Part shown: piece by piece, positions 26,600-35,936 of the stretch
How positions within the stretch are numbered: the stretch's first letter is position 1
How the letters are laid out: each line of letters begins with the position of its first letter
Assembly: GCF_000969445.1 (NCBI RefSeq)
Contig: NZ_JZEY01000054.1
Span: 372,001 to 436,000, forward strand
Origin: Devosia chinhatensis
GTDB lineage: Bacteria; Pseudomonadota; Alphaproteobacteria; Rhizobiales; Devosiaceae
Reading direction: 5' to 3'
DNA length: 64,000 nucleotides
Notes under the pieces: model-generated
What the model was told of the DNA's origin: nothing
The model's database searches: none
Seen by the model: only the letters and a program-made list of their open reading frames with translations
Position numbers and translations under genes: made by a program

Positions 26600-27814
26600 T
26601 TAGAGCAGGGCTTCGATTTCGGCGGCGGCGCCATCCATGGCCGTCTGGGCATCTTCGTCGCCCAGGAGGATGCGCTGGATGCCATCGAAATAGGCCTGGG
26701 TGATCTGCACCCAGTTCGGATGCGCCGGAGCCGGACGACCGAAGGGCAGCATCTGCTTGTAGACCTGCAGGATCGGGTCATCGAAGCGCGGCAGGTCCAT
26801 GGCGCTGACGCGGGCCGGGAACGTGTCGGTCAGATAGCCCTGGTTCTCGGCTTCCGAAAGGAAGGCGATCAGGGTCTTGGCCTCGTCCGGGTTCCTGGCA
26901 TCGCTCGGGATGACGAAGCTCCAGCCGCCCAGCACGGCAGCGGTGTCCATGCCCTCGGGATGCGGGATGGTCATCACGCCGATATCGATATTCGGGTTCT
27001 CGGTCTTGATCGAGTTCACGTCGAACTGGCCGGCCTGATACATCGAGACGGTTTCGGCGATGAACAGGCGGCGATTGGCGGTGCCGTCGTTCTCGAGCGT
27101 CGAGGACGGGGACAGGCCGTTCTTGTAGAAATTGGTATAGAACTCGACCGCAGCCACGGTTTCGGGGCTGTTGACCAGCACCTGCGTGCCATCTTCCGAG
27201 ATGATGCCGCCGCCATTCATCCACATGAAGGGCATGGAGCGGAAGATGGTGTTGCCCACTTCGCCGCCACCGGTGATGGCAAAGCCGGAACGGCCGTTCT
27301 GCGTCAGGGCCTCGGCGGCCGCGATCAACTCGTCCCAGGTCTGGGGCGGGTTTTCCGGATCGAGCCCGGCCTCGGTGAAATGGCCCTTGTTGTAGATCAC
27401 CGCCAGGGATTCGATGCGGTAGGGCATGCCCCAGAGCTGGTCGTTGAAGGTGACGTAGTCGAGGGCGGCGGGGACATAGTCGTCGCGGTCCTGCAGCACG
27501 TCATCGAGCGGCATGACCAGGTTGTTCTGGGCATAGCCGTTCACCCAGCCATGCTGGACGTCGATGATGTCGGGGGCGGCGCCGGACTGCAGGGCGGTCA
27601 GAACGCGCTGCGGCAGGCCATCCGTGGTGGTGATCTGCAGGTTCACCGTGATGTCGGGATTGGCTTCCTGGAACTTGGTCACGAGCTCGCGGGCGCGGGC
27701 TTCGTTGAAGTTGGGGGTCCACCAAACAACTTCGCCGGCAAAGGCCATGCCGGTGGACAGCGCCAAAGCCGAAACGGCTCCCGCAAGTCCGGTCTTGATC
27801 AAACGCGTCTTCAT
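26600..27814 (-). CDS. extracellular sugar-binding protein, CUT1 family
   Basis: Periplasmic binding protein of 404 residues. The ATG at 27814 begins a standard signal peptide (MKTRLIKTGLAGAVSALALSTGMAFA); four residues upstream in frame are dispensable. The mature sequence has the family features VVWWTPNFNEARARELVTKFQEANPDI, DIIDVQHGWVNGY and YKQMLPFGRPAPAHPNW. It is the first gene of the transporter transcript and therefore the one closest to the GAACT-N5-AGTTC palindrome at 27993. The ligand is unknown; the enzyme set points to a sugar acid or related polyol. Confidence 0.92.
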   Translation of the reverse strand: MKTRLIKTGLAGAVSALALSTGMAFAGEVVWWTPNFNEARARELVTKFQEANPDITVNLQITTTDGLPQRVLTALQSGAAPDIIDVQHGWVNGYAQNNLVMPLDDVLQDRDDYVPAALDYVTFNDQLWGMPYRIESLAVIYNKGHFTEAGLDPENPPQTWDELIAAAEALTQNGRSGFAITGGGEVGNTIFRSMPFMWMNGGGIISEDGTQVLVNSPETVAAVEFYTNFYKNGLSPSSTLENDGTANRRLFIAETVSMYQAGQFDVNSIKTENPNIDIGVMTIPHPEGMDTAAVLGGWSFVIPSDARNPDEAKTLIAFLSEAENQGYLTDTFPARVSAMDLPRFDDPILQVYKQMLPFGRPAPAHPNWVQITQAYFDGIQRILLGDEDAQTAMDGAAAEIEALL

Positions 27815-28218
27815 ACTTCCTCCCATTGCGACCCGACGGGTCGCGGTTGCTGTGCCGATGCCAACATCGGCTGGAAATGACCTGCCGGCCTGGATGCCGG
27901 ATTGCCGGACGAGCCCCAGGGGCTGGCGTCACCGGCGATCTCGGAACTCCTCCGTCCGACAGTGGATCTTATCGGCGATCCAGTTCATATTTGAACTCTG
28001 TCAGTTCTATTATGCACTTTGGCGCAGAATGGCTCGCCTTGTCAACTGCGTGCCGAACGTGTGGTGCGTTTCGCGCTCTCAAGGCGGCCGGGGATTGCCC
28101 GGCCCTGCGAGGGTCATTCCGGCCCTCTGCAAGACATGGCGGATCGGCGGCGGGCGATTATGCCCGCCGCTCGGGAAAGAGGTCCGGATTCGGGGCTATC
28201 TGCTCAAAGATCAATGGC
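27815..28218. other. intergenic control region, no gene
   Basis: About 400 bases between the enolase-superfamily gene and the binding-protein gene. Apart from the palindromes at 27983-28007 I see no coding signal. Both neighbouring genes point leftward, so this region holds the transporter promoter and probably the end of the upstream transcript. No convincing T-tracted terminator was found in it. Confidence 0.6.
27993..28007. promoter_or_regulatory. candidate IclR-family operator (transporter promoter)
   Basis: GAACTCTGTCAGTTC is a 15-bp palindrome (GAACT-N5-AGTTC) about 180 bases upstream of the binding-protein start. An overlapping second palindrome GTTCA-TATT-TGAAC occupies 27983-27996. 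The same 15-mer, with only two central changes, recurs at 31115 in the promoter region of the divergent IclR gene. Recurrence in both control regions of one locus is the main support; the regulator assignment is inferred. Confidence 0.65.
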
Positions 28219-29385
28219 TTAGTGCCCGAAGGTCTGCTTGCCGGTGGCGACGCCCGTCGTGTTCATCGAGCCGTCGAAAAGCGGCACATTGGTGGCTTCA
28301 TACGGGAAGCGGGCGCAGGCCTCTTCGATCAGCTCGACGCCCAGGCCCGGCGCGGTCGGCGCCAGCATGAAGCCGTTCTCGAACTGCAGGGTCTCGCGCA
28401 CCAGTTCCTTGCGCCAGGGGACGTCGACCGACACCGTCTCGAAGACCGAGAAGTTGGGGATCGCCACCGACATGTGGAGCGTCATGGCGTTCATCACCGG
28501 GCCGACGGGATTGTGCGGGGCGATGGGGATGAGATGGGTATGGGCATTGTGGGCGATGCGCTTGGTCTCGCCCATGCCGCCGGCATGGGAGACGTCGGGC
28601 TGGAGAATGTCGACAGCCTTCTTGGCGAGCGCCTCGAGGAAGCGCGGGGGCTCGTAGAAGCGTTCGCCTGCTGCAATGGGGATGGGGCTATTGGCGCGCA
28701 CATCGGCCAGGGCATCGATGCTTTCCGGCGGCGTGGGTTCCTCGATCCAGGTCAGGTCATAGGGCGCCAGAGCCTTGCACATGGCAATGGCGGTCGGCAC
28801 GTTGAGGCGACCATGCACATCGAGCATGAGGTTGATGTCGGGGCCGACCGCGTCGCGGACCGCTTCGACGATCTCGATGGTCTGCCGGCGCTGCTTGCGA
28901 TCCATTTCGAGATCGGCCACGTCGAACGGGTCCCATTTGAGGGCATTGTAGCCCATCGCCACCGCCTTGCGGGCATTTTCGGCATATTGCTCGGGCGTGG
29001 TTGCGCCGAAGAACCAGTGATTGGCGTAGCAGGCGATGCGGTCGCGGAACTTGCCGCCGAGCAATTCATAGACCGGTACGCCCAGCGCCTTGCCCTTGAT
29101 GTCGAGCAGGGCTGCCTCGATGCCGCCCAGGGCCGTGCGGAAGACCGCGCCGGTGCGCCAATAGCTGTCACGGTGCAATTGCTCGACCAGGGCGTCGACG
29201 GCAAAGGGGTCCTTGCCGATCAGAACGCGTTCGAGTTCCTCGAGCGCGGCGACGACGGTATTGGTCTTCCATTCCAGCGTCGCCTCGCCCACGCCCTCTA
29301 TGCCCTCGTCGGTATAGAGTTTGACGAACACGAAATTGGTTCGCGACACATTGGCCACGAAGGTCTTGAGGGCGACGATTTTCAT
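28219..29385 (-). CDS. enolase-superfamily dehydratase, mandelate racemase/DgoD-like
   Basis: A 388-residue member of the mandelate racemase/muconate lactonising subgroup, similar in layout to D-galactonate dehydratase. Metal ligands are Asp in [10 protein letters not shown], Glu in [10 protein letters not shown] and Glu in [10 protein letters not shown], and the general-acid His lies in [10 protein letters not shown]. The lid segment at the N-terminus is complete ([13 protein letters not shown]). Start ATG at 29385 forms an ATGA overlap with the alcohol dehydrogenase stop. Predicted to dehydrate a sugar acid to a 2-keto-3-deoxy acid; the sugar is not identified. Confidence 0.88.
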   Translation of the reverse strand: MKIVALKTFVANVSRTNFVFVKLYTDEGIEGVGEATLEWKTNTVVAALEELERVLIGKDPFAVDALVEQLHRDSYWRTGAVFRTALGGIEAALLDIKGKALGVPVYELLGGKFRDRIACYANHWFFGATTPEQYAENARKAVAMGYNALKWDPFDVADLEMDRKQRRQTIEIVEAVRDAVGPDINLMLDVHGRLNVPTAIAMCKALAPYDLTWIEEPTPPESIDALADVRANSPIPIAAGERFYEPPRFLEALAKKAVDILQPDVSHAGGMGETKRIAHNAHTHLIPIAPHNPVGPVMNAMTLHMSVAIPNFSVFETVSVDVPWRKELVRETLQFENGFMLAPTAPGLGVELIEEACARFPYEATNVPLFDGSMNTTGVATGKQTFGH

Positions 29386-30536
29386 TGCGATTGTTCCGGT
29401 GAAGTCGTGTCCGCCATGGCCGCTTCCAGAATGGCGCGGTAGTCGTCGGCGGAGGCGGCGCGGGGATTGGTGGGATGGCTGTGATCGGCAAGGGCGCGCT
29501 CGATGATCCAGTCGAAATGGTCGCGTCGAACGCCCATCTGCGCGAGGCCCTTGGGCAGGGAGAAGCTGGTGTTGAGGGCCTCGAGCTCGGCGGCTAGGTC
29601 GGCGCTGTCGGCCAGGCCCATGGCGGCCTTGAGCCTTGCCAGCTTGTCGCCGACGGCGGGCGCGTTGAAGCGGACGACCAGCGGCATCAGGATGGCATTG
29701 AGCGTGCCATGATGCAGCTTGAGATCCTGCAGGCCGCCAAGGGCGTGGCTGAGCGAATGCACTGCGCCAAGGCCCTTCTGGAACGAGAGGCCGCCATGCA
29801 GGGCCCCGAGCATGACCTCGCTGCGCGCCGCCGCATGGGCGCCATCGGCAAAGGCCAGCGGCAGGTTGCGCCAGATGCGGCCGGCGCCATCGAGCGCGAT
29901 GGCTTCCGCCGTCGGATTGAAGCGCGGCGACAGAAACGTTTCGATGCAATGGGAAAGGGCGTCGAGCCCGGTTGCGGCCGTGAGGAAGGGCGGCAGGCCC
30001 AAGGTCAGGTCGGGATCGCAGATGGCGCGGCGCGGAATGAGGTGGGGGCTGATGATCCCCAGCTTGCGCCCGTCTGCCAGGGTAAGGAGCGCGGCCCGGC
30101 CCACTTCTGCACCGGTGCCGGCCGTGGTGGGGATGGCGATCATCGGCGCAACGGCCGAGGTTATGCGCTCGAGGCCACCATAGATGGCGGCATAATGTTC
30201 GAGATTGCCGTCATGGGTGGCCAGCAGCGCCACGCCCTTGGCGAGATCGATCGGCGAGCCGCCGCCCAGCGCCACGATGCCGTCGCAGTGCTGATCGCGA
30301 TAGGCTTTGAGTGCTGCATCGACCGCCGCCTCGGTGGGGTTGGGCGGGGTGTCGAGAAACACTGCGCTCCCCTGGGGCAGCAGTGCCTCGACCCTGGCGA
30401 GAAGGCCTGCGGCCTCGATGCCACGGTCGGAAACCAGGAGCGGTCGGGAAATCCCGAGGTCGTTCAGCGCTGCGGGCAGGGTGGCAAGCTCGCCGGCGCC
30501 GAAATCGATCGCGGTCAGATAGGTGATGCGTGCCAT
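29382..30536 (-). CDS. iron-containing alcohol dehydrogenase (maleylacetate reductase-like)
   Basis: A 384-residue group III metal-dependent dehydrogenase. It has the NAD-binding [13 protein letters not shown] segment, [15 protein letters not shown], and metal ligands in [16 protein letters not shown] and [11 protein letters not shown]. The family covers maleylacetate reductases, lactaldehyde reductase (FucO) and 4-hydroxybutyrate dehydrogenases. With dehydratase and SDR neighbours, reduction of a semialdehyde or oxidation of an alcohol intermediate is plausible. Coupled by overlap to the dehydratase gene and 3 bases from the VOC gene upstream. Confidence 0.9.
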   Translation of the reverse strand: MARITYLTAIDFGAGELATLPAALNDLGISRPLLVSDRGIEAAGLLARVEALLPQGSAVFLDTPPNPTEAAVDAALKAYRDQHCDGIVALGGGSPIDLAKGVALLATHDGNLEHYAAIYGGLERITSAVAPMIAIPTTAGTGAEVGRAALLTLADGRKLGIISPHLIPRRAICDPDLTLGLPPFLTAATGLDALSHCIETFLSPRFNPTAEAIALDGAGRIWRNLPLAFADGAHAAARSEVMLGALHGGLSFQKGLGAVHSLSHALGGLQDLKLHHGTLNAILMPLVVRFNAPAVGDKLARLKAAMGLADSADLAAELEALNTSFSLPKGLAQMGVRRDHFDWIIERALADHSHPTNPRAASADDYRAILEAAMADTTSPEQSQ

Positions 30537-30539
30537 GGT

Positions 30540-30971
30540 TCAGCCTGCCTTGATCCGGGCCACAGCCTGGGCCTGCATGGAATTTTCCGCCATCTGCATG
30601 AGTTCGATCCGGTGCCCGTCCGGGTCCTCGATCCAGGTCTGCCAATTGCCGTCGGCGCCCTGCACCTTGGGGCGGATCATCTCGACGCCGGCCTGATCGA
30701 GCTCGCGCACGGTCTGCTCGATGTCGGGCACCTGCAGGCACATATGGTTGTAGCCGACAGCTTCGCGCTCGCTGGCGCGCTCGCCTTCACCCTCCGGAAA
30801 GACCTCGAGATATTGCTCGTCGGTGATGCGCAGATAGACGAGCCACAGACGACCGTCGCGATCCAGGCGCATCATCTCGGCAAAGCCGAGCTTGTTGACG
30901 TAGAAATCGAGCGTGCGGCCGATATCCTTGACCCGGATGGCGACGTGGGTGATGGCGGAAACTGTCAGCAT
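30540..30971 (-). CDS. VOC family (glyoxalase-like) protein
   Basis: A 143-residue vicinal-oxygen-chelate protein with two beta-alpha-beta-beta-beta units. Candidate metal ligands are His in SAITHVAIRVKD, Glu in EQYLEVFPEG, His in YNHMCLQVPD and Glu in HRIELMQM, the arrangement of lactoylglutathione lyases and methylmalonyl-CoA epimerases. It is the first gene of the leftward VOC - alcohol dehydrogenase - dehydratase transcript. The substrate may be an intermediate of the pathway rather than methylglyoxal. Confidence 0.87.
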   Translation of the reverse strand: MLTVSAITHVAIRVKDIGRTLDFYVNKLGFAEMMRLDRDGRLWLVYLRITDEQYLEVFPEGEGERASEREAVGYNHMCLQVPDIEQTVRELDQAGVEMIRPKVQGADGNWQTWIEDPDGHRIELMQMAENSMQAQAVARIKAG

Positions 30972-31114
30972 GAAACGAACCTTTGACGCCGCAGCCGCAA
31001 GGGCGACCGAAAAGGGCGGGCCTTTTCCCCTCGAAGCGCGGGTTTCTATCCTTGAAAATCCTCATTGGCGTCGTTGCGCCGGACGGTTGACCTTTGAGTA
31101 GTCAATCCAAATAT

Positions 31115-31129
31115 GAACTTTGACAGTTC
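31115..31129. promoter_or_regulatory. candidate IclR-family operator (divergent promoter)
   Basis: GAACTTTGACAGTTC, the same GAACT-N5-AGTTC palindrome as at 27993, lies between the divergent VOC and IclR genes, 52 bases before the IclR start. A regulator bound here could control its own gene, the rightward enzymes and the leftward operon at once. Confidence 0.68.
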
Positions 31130-31180
31130 ACAAACTTATGCTAGTGCAGAGCCAGGAAAAGTCAACTGCGGACGAATGCC

Positions 31181-31966
31181 TTGATCAGCGATATCGACAC
31201 GAGTGCCACCAGCAAGCATACCATACCGGTCATCGACCGCATGATGGACCTGCTGGCCGCGCTCGAGCAGCGCGAGCCGGGCATGACGATCAGCGACCTG
31301 ACGGCTGTGCTGAAGCAGCCCCGCACCTCGGTCTATCGCATCCTCAACACGCTGCAGCAGCATGACATGGTGCGCCGCGACGATGCGGGCGCCTATCACC
31401 TGGGTGCGCGGCTTCTGACCCTGGCCTCCCACGTGGCGTCGCGGGCCAGCGATATCGACCTCGTGGCCATCACCCAGCCCTTCATCGACCAGTTGGCCGC
31501 CGAACTGGGGGAGGGCGTCAAGCTCAGCGTCATCGACAATGAAGGCATCCTGGTGCTCGCCGCCGCACAGGGGCGGCGCGAATATGCGCTAACCGTGGCC
31601 CCGGGGCAGCGCATGCCCGTTCATGCCGGCGCAGCCAGTAAGCTCTTGCTCGCATATCTCGAACCCGAGGAACTGGCGCGCTGGATCAACCGGCCGCTCA
31701 GCGCCTTCACCAGCAAGACGGTGACCGACCCCAAGCGGCTGCGCACCGAACTGGCGCGCATAAGACGGCTGGGATGGGCGCAGGACAAGGGAGAGAACGC
31801 GCCGTCGATCCAGGCCTTTGCTGCGCCGATCTTTACCAGGGGCGGCAAGATGGTGGCGGCGGTCAGCGTGCCGTTCCTGACCGGCACCGAAACCGCCCGC
31901 ATGGAGGTCATCCGCATGGCCGCTATCGAGACGGCGGAAAAAATCAGCCGGGCCATGCCGGCCTAG
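31181..31966 (+). CDS. IclR family transcriptional regulator
   Basis: A 261-residue IclR-type regulator: N-terminal winged helix (VIDRMMDLLAALEQREPGMTISDLTAVLKQPRTSVYRILNTLQQHDMV) and C-terminal effector domain with the GxxxP-type MPVHAGAASKLLLAYL and GENAPSIQAFAAPIF segments. The only start giving the complete helix-turn-helix is TTG at 31181; a later ATG at 31241 would cut into the first helix. It stands between two groups of catabolic genes and is the obvious local regulator, with palindromic sites at 31115 and 27993 as candidate operators. The effector is presumably the imported compound or an early product. Confidence 0.92.
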   Translation: MISDIDTSATSKHTIPVIDRMMDLLAALEQREPGMTISDLTAVLKQPRTSVYRILNTLQQHDMVRRDDAGAYHLGARLLTLASHVASRASDIDLVAITQPFIDQLAAELGEGVKLSVIDNEGILVLAAAQGRREYALTVAPGQRMPVHAGAASKLLLAYLEPEELARWINRPLSAFTSKTVTDPKRLRTELARIRRLGWAQDKGENAPSIQAFAAPIFTRGGKMVAAVSVPFLTGTETARMEVIRMAAIETAEKISRAMPA

Positions 31967-31993
31967 ACAGACCAAGACCCCGGGGGGAATCCG

Positions 31994-33184
31994 TTGAAAA
32001 TCGTCGACCTGAAATGTGCCATTATCGGCAAGAGCCCGATCGTGCGCATCGTGACCGATGAAGGCATTTCGGGCTATGCGCAGGCAGAGACCTGGAAGAC
32101 CTATCTCAAGCCGCATATCCTGGCCTTTCGCGATGCGCTGATCGGGGAAGATCCCACTTTGGTCGAGCGCGTCATGCTCAAGATCCGCCAGCGCGGTGGC
32201 TTCAAGCCCTGGGGGACGGCGGTCAGCGTCATCGAGATGGCATTGTGGGACCTGGCCGGCAAGGCGGCGGGGCTGCCGGTGCACAAATTGCTCGGCGGCA
32301 AGGTGCGCGACAAGGTGCGCGTCTATAATGGCTCGGTGCGGTTTCCGATGAGTGGGTATCGGCCCGAAGACTATGCCGACGACATGAAGAAGATGATGGA
32401 TCTGCCGCAGGGTTTCACCATTTTCAAACAGCCCATCGGCTTCCATTCGGCCATGAAGCGGGAGGTGCCGGACTTCTATTATGGTGAGCCCAGCGCCAGC
32501 CCCTTTCACGGCGCGCTCGACCGGGGGCCGGTCACCGAGAAGGGCCTGCGGCACTTCGTGGACTGCGTGGCGGCCATGAAGGAGGTCACCGGCGACAAGG
32601 TCGGGCTGGCGCTCGATTGCGGTCCGGGCTGGATGCTGGGCGACGCGATCCGGCTGGCCAGGATGCTCGAGCCGTTCAACCTGATGTGGATCGAAGACCT
32701 TCTGACCGGCGATTACACGCCCTGGGTCAATGCCGGCATCTATCGGGAACTGACGCGCACCTCGACGACCCCGATCCATACCGGCGAGCAGATCTATCTG
32801 CGCCAGAACTTCAAGGAACTGATCGAGACGCAGGCCGTGCATGTAGTGGGGCCGGATCCGGCCGATGTCGGCGGTATCGCCGAACTCAAGTGGATCGCCG
32901 AATATGCGGACCTGCACGGCATCACCATGGCGCCGCACGGCACGGCCAATGGCGTGCTCGGCCTCGGCGCGCTGGTGCAGGTCTCAGCGACGCTGCCCAA
33001 CAATTTCATCGCCTTCGAATATACCCATGGCGACCCGGATTGGTGGAACGACATTGTCGACGGCCTGCCGCCGGTGGAAAACGGGATGATCACGGTGCCA
33101 GACCGGCCCGGCATGGGCGTCGACATCGTGCCCGAACGCGCCCAGCGCTATCTCGGCCCCGAAGACCAGGATTTTTTCCGCTGA
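31994..33184 (+). CDS. enolase-superfamily enzyme, mandelate racemase/muconate lactonising type
   Basis: A second, clearly different enolase-superfamily protein of 396 residues. Metal ligands are Asp in LALDCGPGW, Glu in LMWIEDLLTGD and Glu in IHTGEQIYLR, and the catalytic-His segment is MAPHGTANGVLG. The barrel contains an unusual insert (EVPDFYYGEPSASPFHGALDRGPV) around residues 155-180 not found in the first paralogue. TTG start at 31994 is preceded by GGGGGGA. Follows IclR by 27 bases, so probably co-transcribed. Function likely dehydration or epimerisation of a sugar acid; not specified. Confidence 0.86.
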   Translation: MKIVDLKCAIIGKSPIVRIVTDEGISGYAQAETWKTYLKPHILAFRDALIGEDPTLVERVMLKIRQRGGFKPWGTAVSVIEMALWDLAGKAAGLPVHKLLGGKVRDKVRVYNGSVRFPMSGYRPEDYADDMKKMMDLPQGFTIFKQPIGFHSAMKREVPDFYYGEPSASPFHGALDRGPVTEKGLRHFVDCVAAMKEVTGDKVGLALDCGPGWMLGDAIRLARMLEPFNLMWIEDLLTGDYTPWVNAGIYRELTRTSTTPIHTGEQIYLRQNFKELIETQAVHVVGPDPADVGGIAELKWIAEYADLHGITMAPHGTANGVLGLGALVQVSATLPNNFIAFEYTHGDPDWWNDIVDGLPPVENGMITVPDRPGMGVDIVPERAQRYLGPEDQDFFR

Positions 33185-33221
33185 TTTCAGCGCATTCTCC
33201 AATCAACAAGGATGACGTCTC

Positions 33222-34220
33222 ATGAAGAAGGTCCGCTGGGGCATTCTCTCGACCGCCAATATCGGCATGGAAAAGGTGACGCCCGCCATCATGGCCTCGC
33301 CGCATTCCGAAGTCGTCGCCATCGCCTCGCGCGATCTGGGCAAGGCCAAGGCGGCTGCGGCGCAACTGGGCATTGCAAAGGCCTACGGCTCCTATGAAGA
33401 GCTTTTCGCCGATCCTGAAATCGACGCGATCTATAATCCGCTGCCCAACCATCTGCACGTGCCCATGACGCTGGCGGCCACCAAGGCCGGCAAGCATGTC
33501 CTGTGCGAAAAGCCGATTGCCCTGTCGGCCGCAGAAGCCGCGCAATTGCGCGACTGCCCGCCCGACCGCATCGTGCTTGAAGCCTTCATGATCCGCTTTC
33601 ATCCCCAATGGCTGCGCGCCCGCGAAATCATCCGTGCCGGCGAGCTCGGCGAATTGCGGGCGATCAATGCGGTCTTCACCTATTTCAACGCCGACCCGGC
33701 CAATGTCCGCAACCAGGCCGATATCGGCGGCGGTGGGTTGATGGATATCGGTTGCTACCCGATCACCGCCGGGCGTTTTCTGTTTGAGAGCGAGCCGAAG
33801 CGCGTCGTGGCGATGGTGGAGCGCGACGAGCAGTTCAAGACCGATCGCCTTGCCAGCGTGCTCATGGATTTTGGGCAGGGCCGGCAATTGAGCTTTGTCT
33901 GTTCGACCCAGACCACTGGCGAGCAGAGCGTGCAGGTTCTGGGCAGCAAGGCCAAGCTCGACATCGTCATCCCCTTCAATGCGCCGGCCAATGAGCGCAC
34001 CGCGATTACCGTCGATACCGGCGCGCCTTTCGATGGCTCGCTGGCGCGCCGGGAAATCCTGCCGGCCTGCGATCAGTATACCGAGCAGGCCGAGGCCTTC
34101 GCGTTGGCCGTGCTGGGGGAGCAATCCTTGCCCTGGGGCGTGGAGGACGCCATTGCATCGATGAAGGTGCTGGACGCGATCTTTGCCAGCGAGCGCAGCG
34201 GCGGCTGGGTCGACGTCTGA
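33222..34220 (+). CDS. Gfo/Idh/MocA family oxidoreductase
   Basis: A 332-residue NAD(P)-dependent dehydrogenase of the glucose-fructose oxidoreductase/inositol dehydrogenase family. The Rossmann start is WGILSTANIGMEKVTPAI, the catalytic Lys is in HVLCEKPIAL, and the C-terminal beta-sheet domain contains DIGGGGLMDIGCYPI. Good AAGGA site before the ATG. It ends the rightward IclR-led transcript and is followed by a strong terminator. Probably oxidises the sugar or its derivative at the start of the pathway. Confidence 0.92.
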   Translation: MKKVRWGILSTANIGMEKVTPAIMASPHSEVVAIASRDLGKAKAAAAQLGIAKAYGSYEELFADPEIDAIYNPLPNHLHVPMTLAATKAGKHVLCEKPIALSAAEAAQLRDCPPDRIVLEAFMIRFHPQWLRAREIIRAGELGELRAINAVFTYFNADPANVRNQADIGGGGLMDIGCYPITAGRFLFESEPKRVVAMVERDEQFKTDRLASVLMDFGQGRQLSFVCSTQTTGEQSVQVLGSKAKLDIVIPFNAPANERTAITVDTGAPFDGSLARREILPACDQYTEQAEAFALAVLGEQSLPWGVEDAIASMKVLDAIFASERSGGWVDV

Positions 34221-34248
34221 AGCCAGCCCCCTTGGACGGGGCCGGGAT

Positions 34249-34287
34249 GCGCCGGGGGATGGCTGTTGCCGCCCCCGGCGCTTTTTT
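34249..34287 (+). terminator. rho-independent terminator after Gfo/Idh gene
   Basis: GCGCCGGGGG and CCCCCGGCGC form a perfect 10-bp stem around a 13-base loop, followed by T6. It closes the rightward transcript and lies just past the convergent ABC permease stop, which it may partly serve. Confidence 0.9.
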
Positions 34288-34289
34288 GA

Positions 34290-35933
34290 CTAGAGCAGGG
34301 CCTGCTCGTTCCGGCCCATGAGGCGGAAGGCGATATAGACCGCGATGCCGCTGAGGACGAGGAGGATGGTCGACATGGCGGCGGCCGTGCCGAAATCGCC
34401 ATCCAGGATCAGCAGGTAGATGCGCACCGGCATGGTGATGGTCGAACCGACATAGAGCACGAGCGAGGACGACAGTTCGTTGATGGCGGTGACGAAGCTC
34501 AGCATGCCGCCGGCAATGATCCCCGGCACGATGAGCGGCACGGTGATGCGCAGGAAAGCCTGGAAGGGGCTGTAGCCGAGCGAGACTGCGGCCTCTTCGA
34601 GCGACGGCGAAATCTGCCTGAGCGACGAGGACGTGGTGCGCACCGTATAGGGCAGACGACGGATGAAGATCGACAGCACGATGATCGAGGCCGTACCGGT
34701 CAGCACCAGCGGGCCGGTGTTGAAGGCGGCGATATAGGCGATGCCGATGACGATGCCGGGCATGACATAGGGGATCATGAACGCGCCATCGAGCAGGGAG
34801 GTATTGAGATTGGTACGCCGCGCCACCAGCACGCCGACGATGGTGCCGACGATGACGATCATCACCACCGCCGAGGCCGAGAAGGTGAGCGAATTGCGCA
34901 CCACATCTCCCAGGTTGAACAGGATGCGCTCATAGCTCTGCAGCGCGAAACCATCCTGGAAAACCGGGCCGCTGGTGCGGCGGAACGAATAGATGACCGA
35001 GATGATCACCGGCATCGCGCCGCAGAGGCCAATGAAATAGACCGCAAAGTGCGCCAGCGCGTTGCGCCAGCCCTTGAGCTGGATCTTGGCCGGCTTGTTG
35101 ATCATGTTGCCATGATAGACATTGCGGCGCGACATGAAGCGCTGCAGCAGCACGAAGAACATTGAGACCGCGATCAGCACTACGCTGATCGTGGTGGCCA
35201 TGGACATGTTCGAGCCCACTTCGGCCGAATAGAGGGTATAGGCCTCGGTCGCCAGCACGTTGTAGCCCCGGCCCAGAAGGCGCGGCGTGCCGAAATCGGC
35301 GATGGACTGGATCAGCGCCAGAAGTCCGCCGGCTGTCAGGGCAGGGAACACCATCGGGAAGGAAATCTTGAAGGTGCGCTGCAAGGGCGTGAGGCCCAGA
35401 CCTTCGGCCGCTTCTTCGAGCGAGCGGTTGACGTTGGACAGGGCGCCCGAAACCATCAGGTAGACGAAGGGGTAGAACTTGAGCGCGAAGACGATGAGGA
35501 TGCCGCCCACGCCGTAGATCGGCGGCATGGTGATGCCGAAGTCCCGCAGCCAGGCACGCACGACGCCGCCCGCACCGAACAGCACGATCCAGGAATAGGC
35601 GCCGATGAATGGCGGCGACACCAGCGCCAGAATCGCCAGCAGGGACACGAAGCGGCTGCCCTTGATCTTGAAGCGCGAAATGCAGAAGGCCATGATGGAG
35701 CCCAGCAGCAGCGCGCCCGCGAGTCCGCCGAAGCCGACCACAAGGGTGTTGAGGAACGCCCGCTGGAACCGCGGTTCTGCAAAGAAGCGGACGTAATTGT
35801 CCGCCGTGGCATTGCCCGCCGTGTCGAAGAAGCTCGACAGGAGCACTGACCCGACCGGGATGAAGAGCAGCAGGAGCAGGATGCCCCAGGTGCCGATCAT
35901 CACCAGCGTCCAGAAATCGAAACGCCGCAACAT
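34290..35933 (-). CDS. Fbp/Afu-type ABC transporter permease, fused double domain
   Basis: A 547-residue inner-membrane permease with two permease halves in one chain, the arrangement of FbpB, AfuB and related proteins. Each half has an EAA loop: EEAAEGLGLTPLQRTFKISFP and EEAAVSLGYSPFQAFLRITVP. Around 12 hydrophobic segments are visible. Although relatives are often labelled iron permeases, the AfuB group carries hexose phosphates and the PhnV group aminoethylphosphonate. Partner of the ATPase (4 bases upstream) and the divergently encoded binding protein. Confidence 0.9.
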   Translation of the reverse strand: MLRRFDFWTLVMIGTWGILLLLLFIPVGSVLLSSFFDTAGNATADNYVRFFAEPRFQRAFLNTLVVGFGGLAGALLLGSIMAFCISRFKIKGSRFVSLLAILALVSPPFIGAYSWIVLFGAGGVVRAWLRDFGITMPPIYGVGGILIVFALKFYPFVYLMVSGALSNVNRSLEEAAEGLGLTPLQRTFKISFPMVFPALTAGGLLALIQSIADFGTPRLLGRGYNVLATEAYTLYSAEVGSNMSMATTISVVLIAVSMFFVLLQRFMSRRNVYHGNMINKPAKIQLKGWRNALAHFAVYFIGLCGAMPVIISVIYSFRRTSGPVFQDGFALQSYERILFNLGDVVRNSLTFSASAVVMIVIVGTIVGVLVARRTNLNTSLLDGAFMIPYVMPGIVIGIAYIAAFNTGPLVLTGTASIIVLSIFIRRLPYTVRTTSSSLRQISPSLEEAAVSLGYSPFQAFLRITVPLIVPGIIAGGMLSFVTAINELSSSLVLYVGSTITMPVRIYLLILDGDFGTAAAMSTILLVLSGIAVYIAFRLMGRNEQALL

Positions 35934-35936
35934 GGC

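Noticed and set aside
25874-27880. 668-codon plus-strand frame across the permease and binding-protein genes
   Set aside because: Antisense to clear ABC transporter genes; composition is that of a shadow frame.
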